Positions 54,420-63,580 of a stretch of DNA of 64,000 nt are shown piece after piece. The DNA comes from Pseudomonas viridiflava (lineage in GTDB: Bacteria; Pseudomonadota; Gammaproteobacteria; Pseudomonadales; Pseudomonadaceae). The first letter of the stretch is position 1. Every line of letters starts with the position of its first letter. The translations under genes and the position numbers were made by a program. The DNA is taken from assembly GCF_900585905.1 (NCBI RefSeq), contig NZ_UTVH01000031.1, forward strand, positions 229,628 to 293,627, read 5' to 3'. Under the pieces are notes generated by a model, which saw only the letters and a list, made by a program, of their open reading frames with translations, ran no database searches and was not told the DNA's origin.

Positions 54420-55265
54420 AGTAGCCCAAATCTCGTCGGCGCGCGATAGCGCCTTGCCTGATACGCCGCCATCGCTTCTACAAATCCTGCAAACTCACAA
54501 TTCCCGTAGGAGCCCAGGAGCAGCGCGACTCGGCGATGGCGTACTGCCTGACACACCGCCATCGCGGCCTCGCGTTGCTCGGGCGCTCCTACAAATCCTG
54601 CAAACTCACACTTCCTGTAGGAGCCCAGGAGCAGCGCGACTCGGCGATGGCGTCCTGTCTGACCCACCGCCATCGCGGCCTCGCGTCGCTCGGGCGCTCC
54701 TACAAATCCTTGCAGACGCACACTTCCTGTAGGAGCCCAGGAGCAGCGCGACTCGGCGATGGCGTCCTGTCTGGCACACCGCCATCGCGGCCTCGCGTTG
54801 CTCGGGCGCTCCTACAAAATCGTGCAAACTCACAATTCCCGTAGGAGCCCAGGAGCAGCGCGACTCGGCGATGGCGTACTGCCTGACCCACCGCCATCGC
54901 GGCCTCGCGGTGCTCGGGCGCTCCTACAAATCCTGCAAACTCACAATTCTCTGTAGGAGCCCAGGAGCAGCGCGACTCGGCGATAGCGTCCTGCCTGACA
55001 CACCGCCATCGCGGCCTCGCGGTGCTCGGGCGCTCCTACAAATCCTGCAAACTCACAATTCTCTGTAGGAGCCCAGGAGCAGCGCGACTCGGCGATAGCG
55101 TCCTGCCTGACACACCGCCATCGCGGCCTCGCGCTGCTCGGGCGCTCCTACAAATTCTGCAGACTCACACTTCCTGTAGGAGCCCAGGAGCAGCGCGGCT
55201 CGGCGATGGCGCCCTGCCTGACACACCGCCATCGCGGCCTCGCGCTGCTCGTGCGCTCCTACAGG
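54420..55265. repeat. Tandem array 2 of ~111-bp palindromic REP-like units (7 full copies plus a truncated one)
   Basis: Occupies the gap between the GGDEF gene and ampDh2. Units begin near 54505, 54616, 54728, 54840, 54952, 55064 and 55175, a spacing of 111-112 bp, after a shortened copy at about 54435-54480. Same hairpin arms and same orientation as array 1; spacer bases vary (ACTCACAATTCCC, ACTCACACTTCC, ACTCACAATTCTC), and copies sharing a spacer are neighbours, suggesting local duplication. Confidence 0.92.
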
Positions 55266-55363
55266 ATTTACGCGGGGCCGCGATTAGCGTTCTGCCTGTC
55301 ACACCTCCAAAGCGGCCAGTGCGCTATGCTTGGCGGACTTTTTCCTCCTGTAGTCGAATGCTC

Positions 55364-56140
55364 ATGAAGCTGTTTCTCGGTGCCCTGTTGCTGCTCACCC
55401 TTACCGCTTGCAGCAGCGGCTTGCGGCTGGACACCAGCCATCCTTCGGTCAACCACGACAATCGCATTCAGTTTGTGGTGGTGCATTACACCTCCGCGTC
55501 GCTTGAGCGCTCGCTGGAGCTGTTGACCCACGGCGAAGTCAGCGCCCATTACCTGATCGGCGACACGCCCCCTACCGTCTACAAACTGGTCGATGAAAAC
55601 GCGCGCGCCTGGCATGCCGGAGACAGCCAGTGGGATGGCCGCACGTGGCTCAATTCAGCATCAATCGGTATCGAAATCGTCAATCCCGGTTACCGCGACA
55701 CGCCCACTGGCAGGCTCTGGTACCCCTACACCGAGGCGCAGATTCAGACGCTGATCGTGCTGCTCAAGGACATCGTCAAGCGCAACCACATCGACCCACG
55801 CTACATCATTGGTCACAGCGATATTGCCCCGGTGCGCAAGCTCGATCCGGGGCCGCTGTTCCCCTGGAAGCGTCTGGCAAAGGAGGGTCTGGGGGTATGG
55901 CCGGACGAGCGACTGGTGGCGCAACAACAGGCGCAGCTGCTCAATGCGCTGCCGAGCGTTTCCTGGTTTCAGCAGCAGCTGGCGCGGCTGGGTTACAACA
56001 CGCCGCAGACCGGTGAGCTGGACGTTGCCACCCGGGGCGTGCTGGCCGCTTTTCAGATGCACTTTCGGCCGGAGAAATTTGACGGCGAGCCTGATGTGCA
56101 AAGCGCGGCTATCCTGCAGGTGCTCAATCGCAAGCGATGA
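55364..56140 (+). CDS. ampDh2: N-acetylmuramyl-L-alanine amidase lipoprotein AmpDh2
   Basis: 258 residues. Signal peptide with lipobox LTLTACSSG, so outer-membrane lipoprotein. Amidase_2 domain: zinc ligands in FVVVHYTS, and GHSDIAPVRKLDPGP; GIEIVNPG is conserved. The C-terminal ~70 residues are a peptidoglycan-binding domain (LARLGYNTPQTGELDVATRG). It cleaves the stem peptide from muramic acid in the periplasm. Start at 55364 (MKLFLG) or two codons earlier. The in-frame sequence further upstream belongs to the repeat array and is not coding. Confidence 0.93.
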   Translation: MKLFLGALLLLTLTACSSGLRLDTSHPSVNHDNRIQFVVVHYTSASLERSLELLTHGEVSAHYLIGDTPPTVYKLVDENARAWHAGDSQWDGRTWLNSASIGIEIVNPGYRDTPTGRLWYPYTEAQIQTLIVLLKDIVKRNHIDPRYIIGHSDIAPVRKLDPGPLFPWKRLAKEGLGVWPDERLVAQQQAQLLNALPSVSWFQQQLARLGYNTPQTGELDVATRGVLAAFQMHFRPEKFDGEPDVQSAAILQVLNRKR

Positions 56141-56164
56141 GCGCGGGTTAGCCTGCGCAGTTGT

Positions 56165-57952
56165 TTACAGCGGTAACGCCATATAGAACTGCGTGCCCTG
56201 GCCAGGCCGGGAGTAGACCCCCATCCTGCCGCCGTGCAGCTGGACGATTTCCTTGCACAGCGCCAGGCCCAGCCCGGCGCCGCCTTTCTTGCGCCCGACC
56301 TGGACGAAGGGTTCGAAAATACGCCCCTGCTGCCCGTAGGCAATGCCTTCGCCGTTGTCCTCGACGCTGATGATCACGCGCTCGCCATGGCGGCGGGCCT
56401 GCAGGCGGATCAGGCCATTTTCCGGTGTGTGCCGCAGCGCATTGTCGAGCAGGTTATCCAGCACCCTTTCCAGTTGCGACTGGTCGGCATGCAGGCGTGG
56501 CAGTGGCTCGTGGACTTCAATCGAGAGCACGATGCTCAACTCTGCTGCCTTGTCCTCGAAGCGCTGGCGCGCCTGTTCAAGGGTGTCCTCGATGGAAACC
56601 GGCCCCAGCACCAGTTTTTGCAGGCCGTTCTGGTAGCGGGAGAAATTGAGCAGGTCGTTGATCAGTTGCATCAGCCGCTGCATTTCTTCATTGACCGTAT
56701 CGAGCAGGTCCGCCTCGCGCGAATCCTGCGGGAATTTGGCTCGCTCGCGAAACAGGCCGAATGCCATGTGCATGCCGGTGACCGGCGTTCTCAACTCATG
56801 GGAGGCGCGCAGGACGAACTCGCTGCGCACGCGCTCGAAGGCACGCTGTTCGGTGACGTCATGCAGGACCATCACAGCGCCGAGAATATGCCCTTTGGTG
56901 TGGCTGACCGGCGTCAGGCTGTAGGTCAGCAGGCGCGACTCGCCATCGACCTCGATGGACAGGTCTTCAGGCGCGCGCTCCAGAATTCCGCCACGCAGGG
57001 TCAGATACAGCTGCTCATCCAGTTCGGGGCGCTGCAGGGCCTCGCCCAGCCCTTGACCCAGCTTCGGCTCTTCCCAGCCGAGTTGGCGCTGGGCCACAGG
57101 GTTGAGGTGCTCCAGGCGACCCTGGCGGTCGATCATCAGCAAGCCATCATCAATGCTGTCCAGCACCGCTTGAAGGCGCTGCTGCCCGGCGAGCAGTTCG
57201 TCCACATTGGTTGCCTGATGCTGGCGCAGCGCTTGGGCCATCAGACCAAAACGTCGGGTCAGGAGGTTCATTTCGGCGGCAGCGGAAATCGGCAGGGTGA
57301 CGTCGAAGTTGCCTTTGCCGATGTTGTCTGCGGCCTTGGCCAGGGCTTCGATGGGCGCACCGAAACGGCGGGCGATCCCATGGGCGGTGATGAAGCCGAT
57401 GATCAACACGGCCAGCCCGAGCAGGCCAAGCAGCCCGGCAATCCACAGCGCCCGCTCGCGAGAGTGGGTTTTCACGTCGGCGATGTTGTCCAGCGACTGC
57501 CGAAACGCCTCCAGCAGGTTGTGCCGCAGATCGTTGAATGCGCTGGTCAAGGCCGTGTTGTCACGCATCGAGCGCTGTGAGCCAAGTGACGCTTGATAGG
57601 CACTGAGGAACTTCTGATAGTCGTCACGTGCCGCCCGAAAACCGTTATCAGCGTTGTTGCGCTCGTCATGATCAATGCCCTGTTCCAGCAGATCCTGAAA
57701 TTGCTCCTGCAGTTTGGTCAGGGCCGCTGACGGCGGTTTGTCGTCGAGCAGCATCACCAACTGATCGCCCAGGTTCTGGCGCAACTTGAGTCCGGTGTCG
57801 AGCATGCTGAAGTTCTGTTGTATCAGCGACTCCTGAGACTTGGCCATCTGCATCACACTGACCAGGCCCAGCATCAGCCCCAGCAACGCGACCGTGATGA
57901 GCGCCGAGATACTGAAGAACAGACGTGTGCGCAACTTCATCGCCAGCTTCAT
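56165..57952 (-). CDS. kinB: Sensor histidine kinase KinB
   Basis: 595 residues, exactly KinB length. Two membrane helices (about 10-30 and 165-190) flank a periplasmic helical sensor; then HAMP, a PAS domain (MLIDRQGRLEHLNPVAQR in part), HisKA with His385 in RASHELRTPVTGM, and HATPase with N box LDNLLDNALRHTPE and G boxes VEDNGEGI and GAGLGLAL. In P. aeruginosa KinB dephosphorylates or phosphorylates AlgB and limits alginate production. It starts 10 bp after the algB stop on the same strand. Confidence 0.95.
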   Translation of the reverse strand: MKLAMKLRTRLFFSISALITVALLGLMLGLVSVMQMAKSQESLIQQNFSMLDTGLKLRQNLGDQLVMLLDDKPPSAALTKLQEQFQDLLEQGIDHDERNNADNGFRAARDDYQKFLSAYQASLGSQRSMRDNTALTSAFNDLRHNLLEAFRQSLDNIADVKTHSRERALWIAGLLGLLGLAVLIIGFITAHGIARRFGAPIEALAKAADNIGKGNFDVTLPISAAAEMNLLTRRFGLMAQALRQHQATNVDELLAGQQRLQAVLDSIDDGLLMIDRQGRLEHLNPVAQRQLGWEEPKLGQGLGEALQRPELDEQLYLTLRGGILERAPEDLSIEVDGESRLLTYSLTPVSHTKGHILGAVMVLHDVTEQRAFERVRSEFVLRASHELRTPVTGMHMAFGLFRERAKFPQDSREADLLDTVNEEMQRLMQLINDLLNFSRYQNGLQKLVLGPVSIEDTLEQARQRFEDKAAELSIVLSIEVHEPLPRLHADQSQLERVLDNLLDNALRHTPENGLIRLQARRHGERVIISVEDNGEGIAYGQQGRIFEPFVQVGRKKGGAGLGLALCKEIVQLHGGRMGVYSRPGQGTQFYMALPL

Positions 57953-57962
57953 CACAGGGCCG

Positions 57963-59309
57963 TCACAGGTTGTACTGCTTGCGCTTGCGGTAGAGCGTGG
58001 ACGCATCGATACCCAGTGTCCTGGCGGCCTGATCCAGCGTATCGCTGGTGGCCAGCACTGCGCCGATATGCGCTTTTTCCAGCTCGTCCAGGCTTAGCGC
58101 AGCACCGACCCGGGGTGCATTGCTGGTGGGCTGTTCGGCCATGCCCAGGTGGGCGATTTCGACGCGCTCCTGGGGGCAGATGATGCTTGCCCGTTCGATC
58201 ACGTTACGCAGCTCGCGAATGTTGCCCGGCCAGCGGTAATTGAGTAGCGCGGTCTTTGCCTCTTCGCTAAAACCCCGCGCCGGGCGTGCGTAATCCTTGA
58301 CGAAACGCGCCAGAAAGCGATCCGCCAGGGTCAGGATGTCTTCGGTGCGCTCGCGCAAGGCCGGCAGATTCAAGGTGATGACATTGAGGCGATACAGCAG
58401 GTCTTCACGGAAGCGACCGTTGCGCACCATGTCCTCAAGGTTGAGGTTGGTGGCCGCCAGGATCCGCACGTCGGCGCGACGGGTGACTGGATCACCGACC
58501 CGCTCGTATTCCTTGTCCTGAATGAAGCGCAACAGTTTTGGCTGCAACGTGAGGGGAAAGTCGCCGATCTCGTCAAGAAACAGCGTGCCGCCGTCGGCCT
58601 GATTAACCCGCCCCAGCGTACTCTCGCTGGCGCCGGTGAAGGCGCCGCGGCTGTGGCCGAACAGTTCCGACTCCATCAGCTCCGCGGTGAGGGACGGGCA
58701 GTTGATCGTCACGCAGGACTTCTTCGCTCGCTTACTCCAACCATGAATCGCCCGTGCCAGCTCGCCCTTGCCGGTGCCGGACTCACCCAGAATAAGGATG
58801 TTGGCGTCAGTGATCGCCACCTGCCGCGCGGTTTCGAGGATCGCCATCATCGACGGGCTGTGGGAGTCCAAGCCGTCCTTGGGTTTGCGTATTTCGCCTT
58901 CAAGCGCTTCGAGGCGTGCCGACAGTTGGCGCACTTCAAGCTGCTTGGCAGTGGCCAGGCGCAATTGATCCGGGCTGCACGGCTTGACCAGATAATCGGC
59001 GGCGCCTGCCTGAATGGCGTCGACTGCGGTGTCGACCGCTGAGTGCGCGGTGACGATCACGACACGCATCCAGGGCGCCTGCACGCGCATCTGCGCCAGG
59101 ACATCGAGCCCGTTATCTTCGCCCAGCCGCAGATCGAGAAAACACAGGTCGAACACTTGTCGTTGCAACAGCGTCTCTGCCTGAGCGGCGCTGTTGGCCG
59201 TGGCGACGCTGTAACCTTCATCTTCCAGGCAATAACGGAACGTGCGAAGGATCGCGGATTCGTCATCCACAAGCAGAATACGGCCCTGATTCTCAGTGGC
59301 TGCTTCCAT
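57963..59309 (-). CDS. algB: NtrC-family response regulator AlgB
   Basis: 448 residues. Receiver domain with phosphoacceptor Asp59 in LCFLDLRLGED; AAA+ domain with Walker A GESGTGKGELARA, the sigma-54 contact loop GAFTGA, and Walker B DGGTLFLDEIGDFP; C-terminal Fis-type HTH LDQAARTLGIDASTLYRKRK. A transcription activator for alginate and other genes, paired with KinB. Divergent from the BON-domain gene whose upstream region has a sigma-54 promoter. Confidence 0.96.
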   Translation of the reverse strand: MEAATENQGRILLVDDESAILRTFRYCLEDEGYSVATANSAAQAETLLQRQVFDLCFLDLRLGEDNGLDVLAQMRVQAPWMRVVIVTAHSAVDTAVDAIQAGAADYLVKPCSPDQLRLATAKQLEVRQLSARLEALEGEIRKPKDGLDSHSPSMMAILETARQVAITDANILILGESGTGKGELARAIHGWSKRAKKSCVTINCPSLTAELMESELFGHSRGAFTGASESTLGRVNQADGGTLFLDEIGDFPLTLQPKLLRFIQDKEYERVGDPVTRRADVRILAATNLNLEDMVRNGRFREDLLYRLNVITLNLPALRERTEDILTLADRFLARFVKDYARPARGFSEEAKTALLNYRWPGNIRELRNVIERASIICPQERVEIAHLGMAEQPTSNAPRVGAALSLDELEKAHIGAVLATSDTLDQAARTLGIDASTLYRKRKQYNL

Positions 59310-59468
59310 TTTTCCTACGCTCCTAATTGAAATGTCTTGGGTTAGTGTCAGAATAATCGGGCAAGTTGCATGGTCGATTCTGATTGATTATGCGCGCTGC
59401 ATGGTAGTTATCTACCAAGACTGTGTCTAAGCAATTGATTTTAAAGAATATAAGTCGTGATTTACGAC

Positions 59469-59484
59469 TGGCACAGGCTTTGCG
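59469..59484 (+). promoter_or_regulatory. Sigma-54 (-24/-12) promoter upstream of the BON-domain gene
   Basis: TGGCACAGGCTTTGCG: the GG and GC dinucleotides are 10 bases apart, and TGGCAC-N5-TTGC matches the RpoN consensus. It lies 67 bases before the ATG of the BON gene and next to the gene for the NtrC-family activator AlgB. Confidence 0.75.
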
Positions 59485-59550
59485 GCTTTCTTTTGCTTTT
59501 CACTTTAGTGACTGGCTGAATTCCTACATCGCATCAGACGGAGGAGTGCC

Positions 59551-60396
59551 ATGCACCCGCTGAAAAAGCTCGCCCTGGCTACCGCGACAGCGGCCGTGAT
59601 CGGCCTGCCGACCCTGGCCACCGCCGCTCAGGCGGATTTGCCCACCCAGTTGACCGAAGCCCGGCAGGAAGGCTCGATCTGGACGGTCTTTGCCCTTAAC
59701 AAACACCTCAGCCCTTTCAAAATCGAGGTCAGCGTCGATCAGGGCACTGCCGTGCTCAAAGGCAACGTCGAGAATGAGGTAGATCGCGAACTGGCGGAGC
59801 GCATCGCGCTGGACGTCAAAGGCATCGATAAGGTCGACAACCAGTTACAGGCCGATCCGAGTATCACTGTAGAGCCCGGCGCCAAGGCCAGTATGGCGCA
59901 ACGCTTCGAGGACGCCACGCTGACGGCGACGGTCAAATCCAAACTGCTGTGGGGCAGCCTCACCCAGGGCATGAACGTGGACGTCGACAGTCAGGATGGC
60001 GTGGTCACGCTCAAAGGGCGTGCCCAAAGCCCCGAAGCGAAGGAGGTTGCCGGCAATCTGGCGACCAATACCGACGGTGTGGTCAGCGTCAACAACCTGA
60101 TCAGCATCAGCGCCGAAGACTCCATCGCTTCTCGCACCGATCCGAAGATCAACAGCCCGGTCGAAGACATCAGCGACGTTTGGATCACCAGCAAGGTTAA
60201 ATCCAGCCTCATCTACAGCCGCAATCTGGACGGCATGGGCATCAAGGTCGACACCAAGAGCGGGCTGGTCAGTCTCAATGGCACTGTCGCCACCTATGCC
60301 GAGAAGGAGCTTGCGGTGGACATCGCACGCAATATTCGTGGCGTCAAAGGGGTCAATGCCGACGCTTTGAAAGTGTTCAGCCGCACCGCCGGATAG
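59551..60396 (+). CDS. Periplasmic triple BON-domain protein
   Basis: 281 residues. Signal peptide MHPLKKLALATATAAVIGLP with cleavage near ATAAQA. Three BON modules: about 35-100 (VSVDQGTAVLKGNVENEVDR), 115-185 (VDVDSQDGVVTLKGRAQSPE) and 205-275 (VDTKSGLVSLNGTVATYAEK). BON proteins (OsmY type) are linked to osmotic and envelope stress and may bind phospholipid. Probably controlled by sigma-54 (promoter at 59469), perhaps by AlgB. Confidence 0.9.
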   Translation: MHPLKKLALATATAAVIGLPTLATAAQADLPTQLTEARQEGSIWTVFALNKHLSPFKIEVSVDQGTAVLKGNVENEVDRELAERIALDVKGIDKVDNQLQADPSITVEPGAKASMAQRFEDATLTATVKSKLLWGSLTQGMNVDVDSQDGVVTLKGRAQSPEAKEVAGNLATNTDGVVSVNNLISISAEDSIASRTDPKINSPVEDISDVWITSKVKSSLIYSRNLDGMGIKVDTKSGLVSLNGTVATYAEKELAVDIARNIRGVKGVNADALKVFSRTAG

Positions 60397-60402
60397 ACAC
60401 AG

Positions 60403-60477
60403 GCTGCGAGCCTTCGTGCATCCTGCACGATGCTCGAGCGTCAATCGTGCAGGATGCTCGCAGCTCTTTCTTTTTTT
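60403..60477 (+). terminator. Intrinsic terminator of the BON gene
   Basis: Arms GCTGCGAG...CATCCTGCACGAT and ATCGTGCAGGATGCTCGCAGC, followed by TCTTTCTTTTTTT. Confidence 0.88.
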
Positions 60478-60616
60478 AGTTTGTAAGTAGCTGATTTTAA
60501 AGGAAATATACATTTTGAATAAATTGGCATGCAGGGTGCAGTAACTCTGCACATGCCGTGATGTGCCCGGCAACCCAATCAGGTTTGATGACCACTGTGA
60601 CGTCAGGAGCCCTTAG

Positions 60617-61124
<508 letters not shown>

Positions 61125-61126
61125 GC

Positions 61127-61594
61127 ATGCGCAAGTCTTTGCAAACATTCGCCGCCGCCCTGTTGATGGGCGGCAGCGCACTGGCACTGGCGGCCAACGA
61201 TGGTCAGGCGCGGGCAAATGAGCTTTTGAGTTCAACGCCCGAATACAGCAAGACCTGGCAGTCAGTCATCACCAAGGAAGAGCGCTTGCCCGACTGGGTG
61301 ATCAACCTTTCTGGTGCCAGCCCGCAGCAGATGACCGCAATGACCGAAGACGGTAAGAACTACCTCGTCGGCCCGCTGTGTGAGACTGCAGAGACTTGCA
61401 AAAGCCAGCGTTTGATCGTGGCTTTCAGCCTCGATAAAGAAGATGCCTATGCGATGCTGGTCGAGGTGCCTGCCGGACTCCCATCCGACAAGTCGCCAAC
61501 CCGCCACGCGAATTACCGTTATCTCGGCAAGCCGGATGAGGGTATGCAGGGCATGCTGCAAGAGCAGCTGCGCAAAGATCCAGACTGGTACTGA
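61127..61594 (+). CDS. ivy: Inhibitor of vertebrate lysozyme, Ivy family
   Basis: 155 residues. Signal peptide MRKSLQTFAAALLMGGSALA; then PEYSKTWQSVI, LPDWVINLSGASPQQMTAMT and GPLCETAETCKSQRLIVAFS. The two cysteines bracket the loop that blocks the lysozyme active site in Ivy proteins. P. aeruginosa carries one Ivy homologue here (PA5481). Protects peptidoglycan from c-type lysozyme, or controls own lytic enzymes. Probably cotranscribed with the DUF1328 gene. Confidence 0.92.
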   Translation: MRKSLQTFAAALLMGGSALALAANDGQARANELLSSTPEYSKTWQSVITKEERLPDWVINLSGASPQQMTAMTEDGKNYLVGPLCETAETCKSQRLIVAFSLDKEDAYAMLVEVPAGLPSDKSPTRHANYRYLGKPDEGMQGMLQEQLRKDPDWY

Positions 61595-62225
61595 ATACTG
61601 AACCAGGGGCATTCCCTTCAGGAATGTCCCTTGCCTGCGCTCTTGAATCAGAAGCGCATGACCAGGGGGCCGGGATGCTTTGATCATCTGGATCGAAGTG
61701 ACCTAGGAGTACAGGGAGTACTCCCGACGAGGGCCGGGTCAGGAAAAAACGCGACGCATGTCAGTGAATATGTCCAGCCCGTCTGGATCTGTCGCTGGCC
61801 TGCGTCGCGTTTTTATTTGTGCGAGCCAGCGGCAACCGCGCATCTGAAGGTGCGCCCAGAATGGCTCCCGGCCTTTTGCTGCCAATTTCGTCAATAAGTC
61901 TTCTAATCACATCCCCGGGGAAAGCTGGAGATGGCGTAATAGCCACCCTGCAGCCGATTCGCGGTACATGTGGGTCGCTTTTAGACATGACAGCTGTCGC
62001 TAGCGTTATGCCGATTCGGCATGGGGTAGTCGTTTACGGCATTAGACGTTGCTTCGACGCGTGGGAATAGTTGCGGTTTTTTTCGCCAGCTACAGAGCCA
62101 GGATGCTCGCCTGCGGCACCGTCACCGAATAGCTCAGACAGGTTGTGATGCATGGACTACTGATGCCAATCAGCAGGGTCTGCATCTGTGTCGACGCCGT
62201 TCGGGCAACTTGAAAAGGTAACGAC
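61595..62225. other. Long intergenic region ivy / gltP
   Basis: 631 bp with no convincing protein gene. It holds a hairpin right after ivy (GGGCATTCC/GGAATGTCCC near 61608-61629), GGA-rich sequence with the small palindrome AGTACAGGGAGTACT near 61706-61725, a large inverted repeat at 61745-61814 and then unremarkable sequence to the gltP ribosome site. Confidence 0.55.
61745..61814. terminator. Large bidirectional terminator-like hairpin (possible sRNA 3' end)
   Basis: Perfect 14-bp arms AAAAACGCGACGCA and TGCGTCGCGTTTTT separated by 42 bases that include a small inner hairpin (TCCAGCCCGTCTGGA). It gives U runs on both strands. With no gene immediately before it, it may end a small RNA starting near 61640. 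Confidence 0.65.
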
Positions 62226-63554
62226 ATGAAGAAGGCAAAGCTGAGCCTAGCCTGGCAGATTCTCATCGGCCTGGTCCTCGGAATTGCGCTGGGTGCGCTA
62301 CTCAATCACTTTAGCGCCGAGAAGGCGTGGTGGATCAGTAATGTGCTGCAGCCAGCGGGCGACATCTTTATCCGCCTGATCAAGATGATCGTCGTGCCGA
62401 TTGTGGTCTCGTCGCTGATCGTCGGCATTGCCGGTGTCGGCGATGCGAAGAAGCTGGGTCGTATTGGCGTCAAGACCATCGTCTACTTCGAGATCGTGAC
62501 CACCATCGCCATCCTTGTCGGGCTGTTGCTGGGCAACGTGTTTCATCCCGGCACCGGCATCGACATGAGCACGCTGGGCACTTCGGATATTTCCCAGTAC
62601 CAGAAAACCACGGCTGAAGTGCAGCACGATCACACCTTCGTGGCGACGCTGCTCAATCTGATTCCGTCCAACATCTTCGCGGCGGTCGCCCGCGGTGACA
62701 TGTTGCCGATCATCTTCTTCTCGGTCCTGTTCGGCATGGGCCTGGCGAGCCTGCAGGCCGAGGTGCGCGATCCGCTGGTGAAGGTGTTCCAGGGCGTATC
62801 GGAAACCATGTTCAAGGTCACCCACATGATCATGAATTACGCGCCCATCGGCGTGTTTGCCCTGATTGCCGTGACGGTCGCTAACTTCGGTTTCGCCTCC
62901 CTGCTGCCGCTGGCCAAGCTGGTAATCCTGGTCTATGCCGCCATCGCGTTCTTCGCCTTTGTGGTGCTGGGCTTGATTGCCCGGTTGTTCGGCTTCTCGG
63001 TGCTCAAGCTGATGCGCATCTTCAAGGACGAGCTGATCCTGGCCTACTCGACGGCCAGCTCCGAGACCGCGCTGCCACGGGTGATCAGCAAGATGGAAGC
63101 CTACGGCGCGCCGAAGGCCATCTGCAGCTTCGTGGTGCCGACCGGCTATTCCTTCAACCTTGATGGTTCGACCCTGTACCAGAGTATCGCGGCGCTGTTC
63201 ATCGCTCAGCTCTACGGCATCGACCTGTCCATTGGCGCGCAGTTGATGCTGGTGCTGACGTTGATGGTCACCTCCAAAGGCATCGCCGGTGTGCCGGGGG
63301 TGTCGTTCGTGGTGCTGCTGGCAACCCTGGGCAGTGCCGGTATTCCATTGGAAGGGCTGGCGTTCATCGCCGGTGTCGACCGCATCATGGACATGGCCCG
63401 CACCGCCCTCAACGTGATCGGCAACGCGCTGGCGGTGCTGGTGATTGCGCGCTGGGAAGGCATGTACGACGACGCCAAGGGCCAGGCCTACTGGGATTCG
63501 CTGCCTCACTGGCGCAACAAGGACCCGCTGCCTGGCGCCGCGTCGAAGGTCTGA
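62226..63554 (+). CDS. gltP: Glutamate/aspartate:proton symporter GltP (DAACS family)
   Basis: 442-residue inner-membrane symporter. Family motifs: NVLQPAGDIFIRLIKMIVVP, the serine-rich AYSTASSETALPRVISKME hairpin loop, and SFNLDGSTLYQSIAALFIAQ with the transport Asn/Asp, then GVPGVSFVVLLATLGSAGIP and GVDRIMDMARTALNVIGNAL. It imports glutamate and aspartate with protons. The position next to the ivy gene matches P. aeruginosa gltP (PA5479). Ribosome site AAAAGG precedes the ATG. Confidence 0.95.
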   Translation: MKKAKLSLAWQILIGLVLGIALGALLNHFSAEKAWWISNVLQPAGDIFIRLIKMIVVPIVVSSLIVGIAGVGDAKKLGRIGVKTIVYFEIVTTIAILVGLLLGNVFHPGTGIDMSTLGTSDISQYQKTTAEVQHDHTFVATLLNLIPSNIFAAVARGDMLPIIFFSVLFGMGLASLQAEVRDPLVKVFQGVSETMFKVTHMIMNYAPIGVFALIAVTVANFGFASLLPLAKLVILVYAAIAFFAFVVLGLIARLFGFSVLKLMRIFKDELILAYSTASSETALPRVISKMEAYGAPKAICSFVVPTGYSFNLDGSTLYQSIAALFIAQLYGIDLSIGAQLMLVLTLMVTSKGIAGVPGVSFVVLLATLGSAGIPLEGLAFIAGVDRIMDMARTALNVIGNALAVLVIARWEGMYDDAKGQAYWDSLPHWRNKDPLPGAASKV

Positions 63555-63580
63555 GGCAGGTGACGCTGTTGCAGGGATTC

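Noticed and set aside
54420..55265. Array 2 as a CRISPR locus
   Set aside because: Units are ~90-bp palindromes with ~22-bp nearly constant spacers, the opposite of short repeats with unique spacers, and there are no cas genes.
61819..62070. 83-codon frame between ivy and gltP
   Set aside because: No ribosome site, family or codon pattern support.
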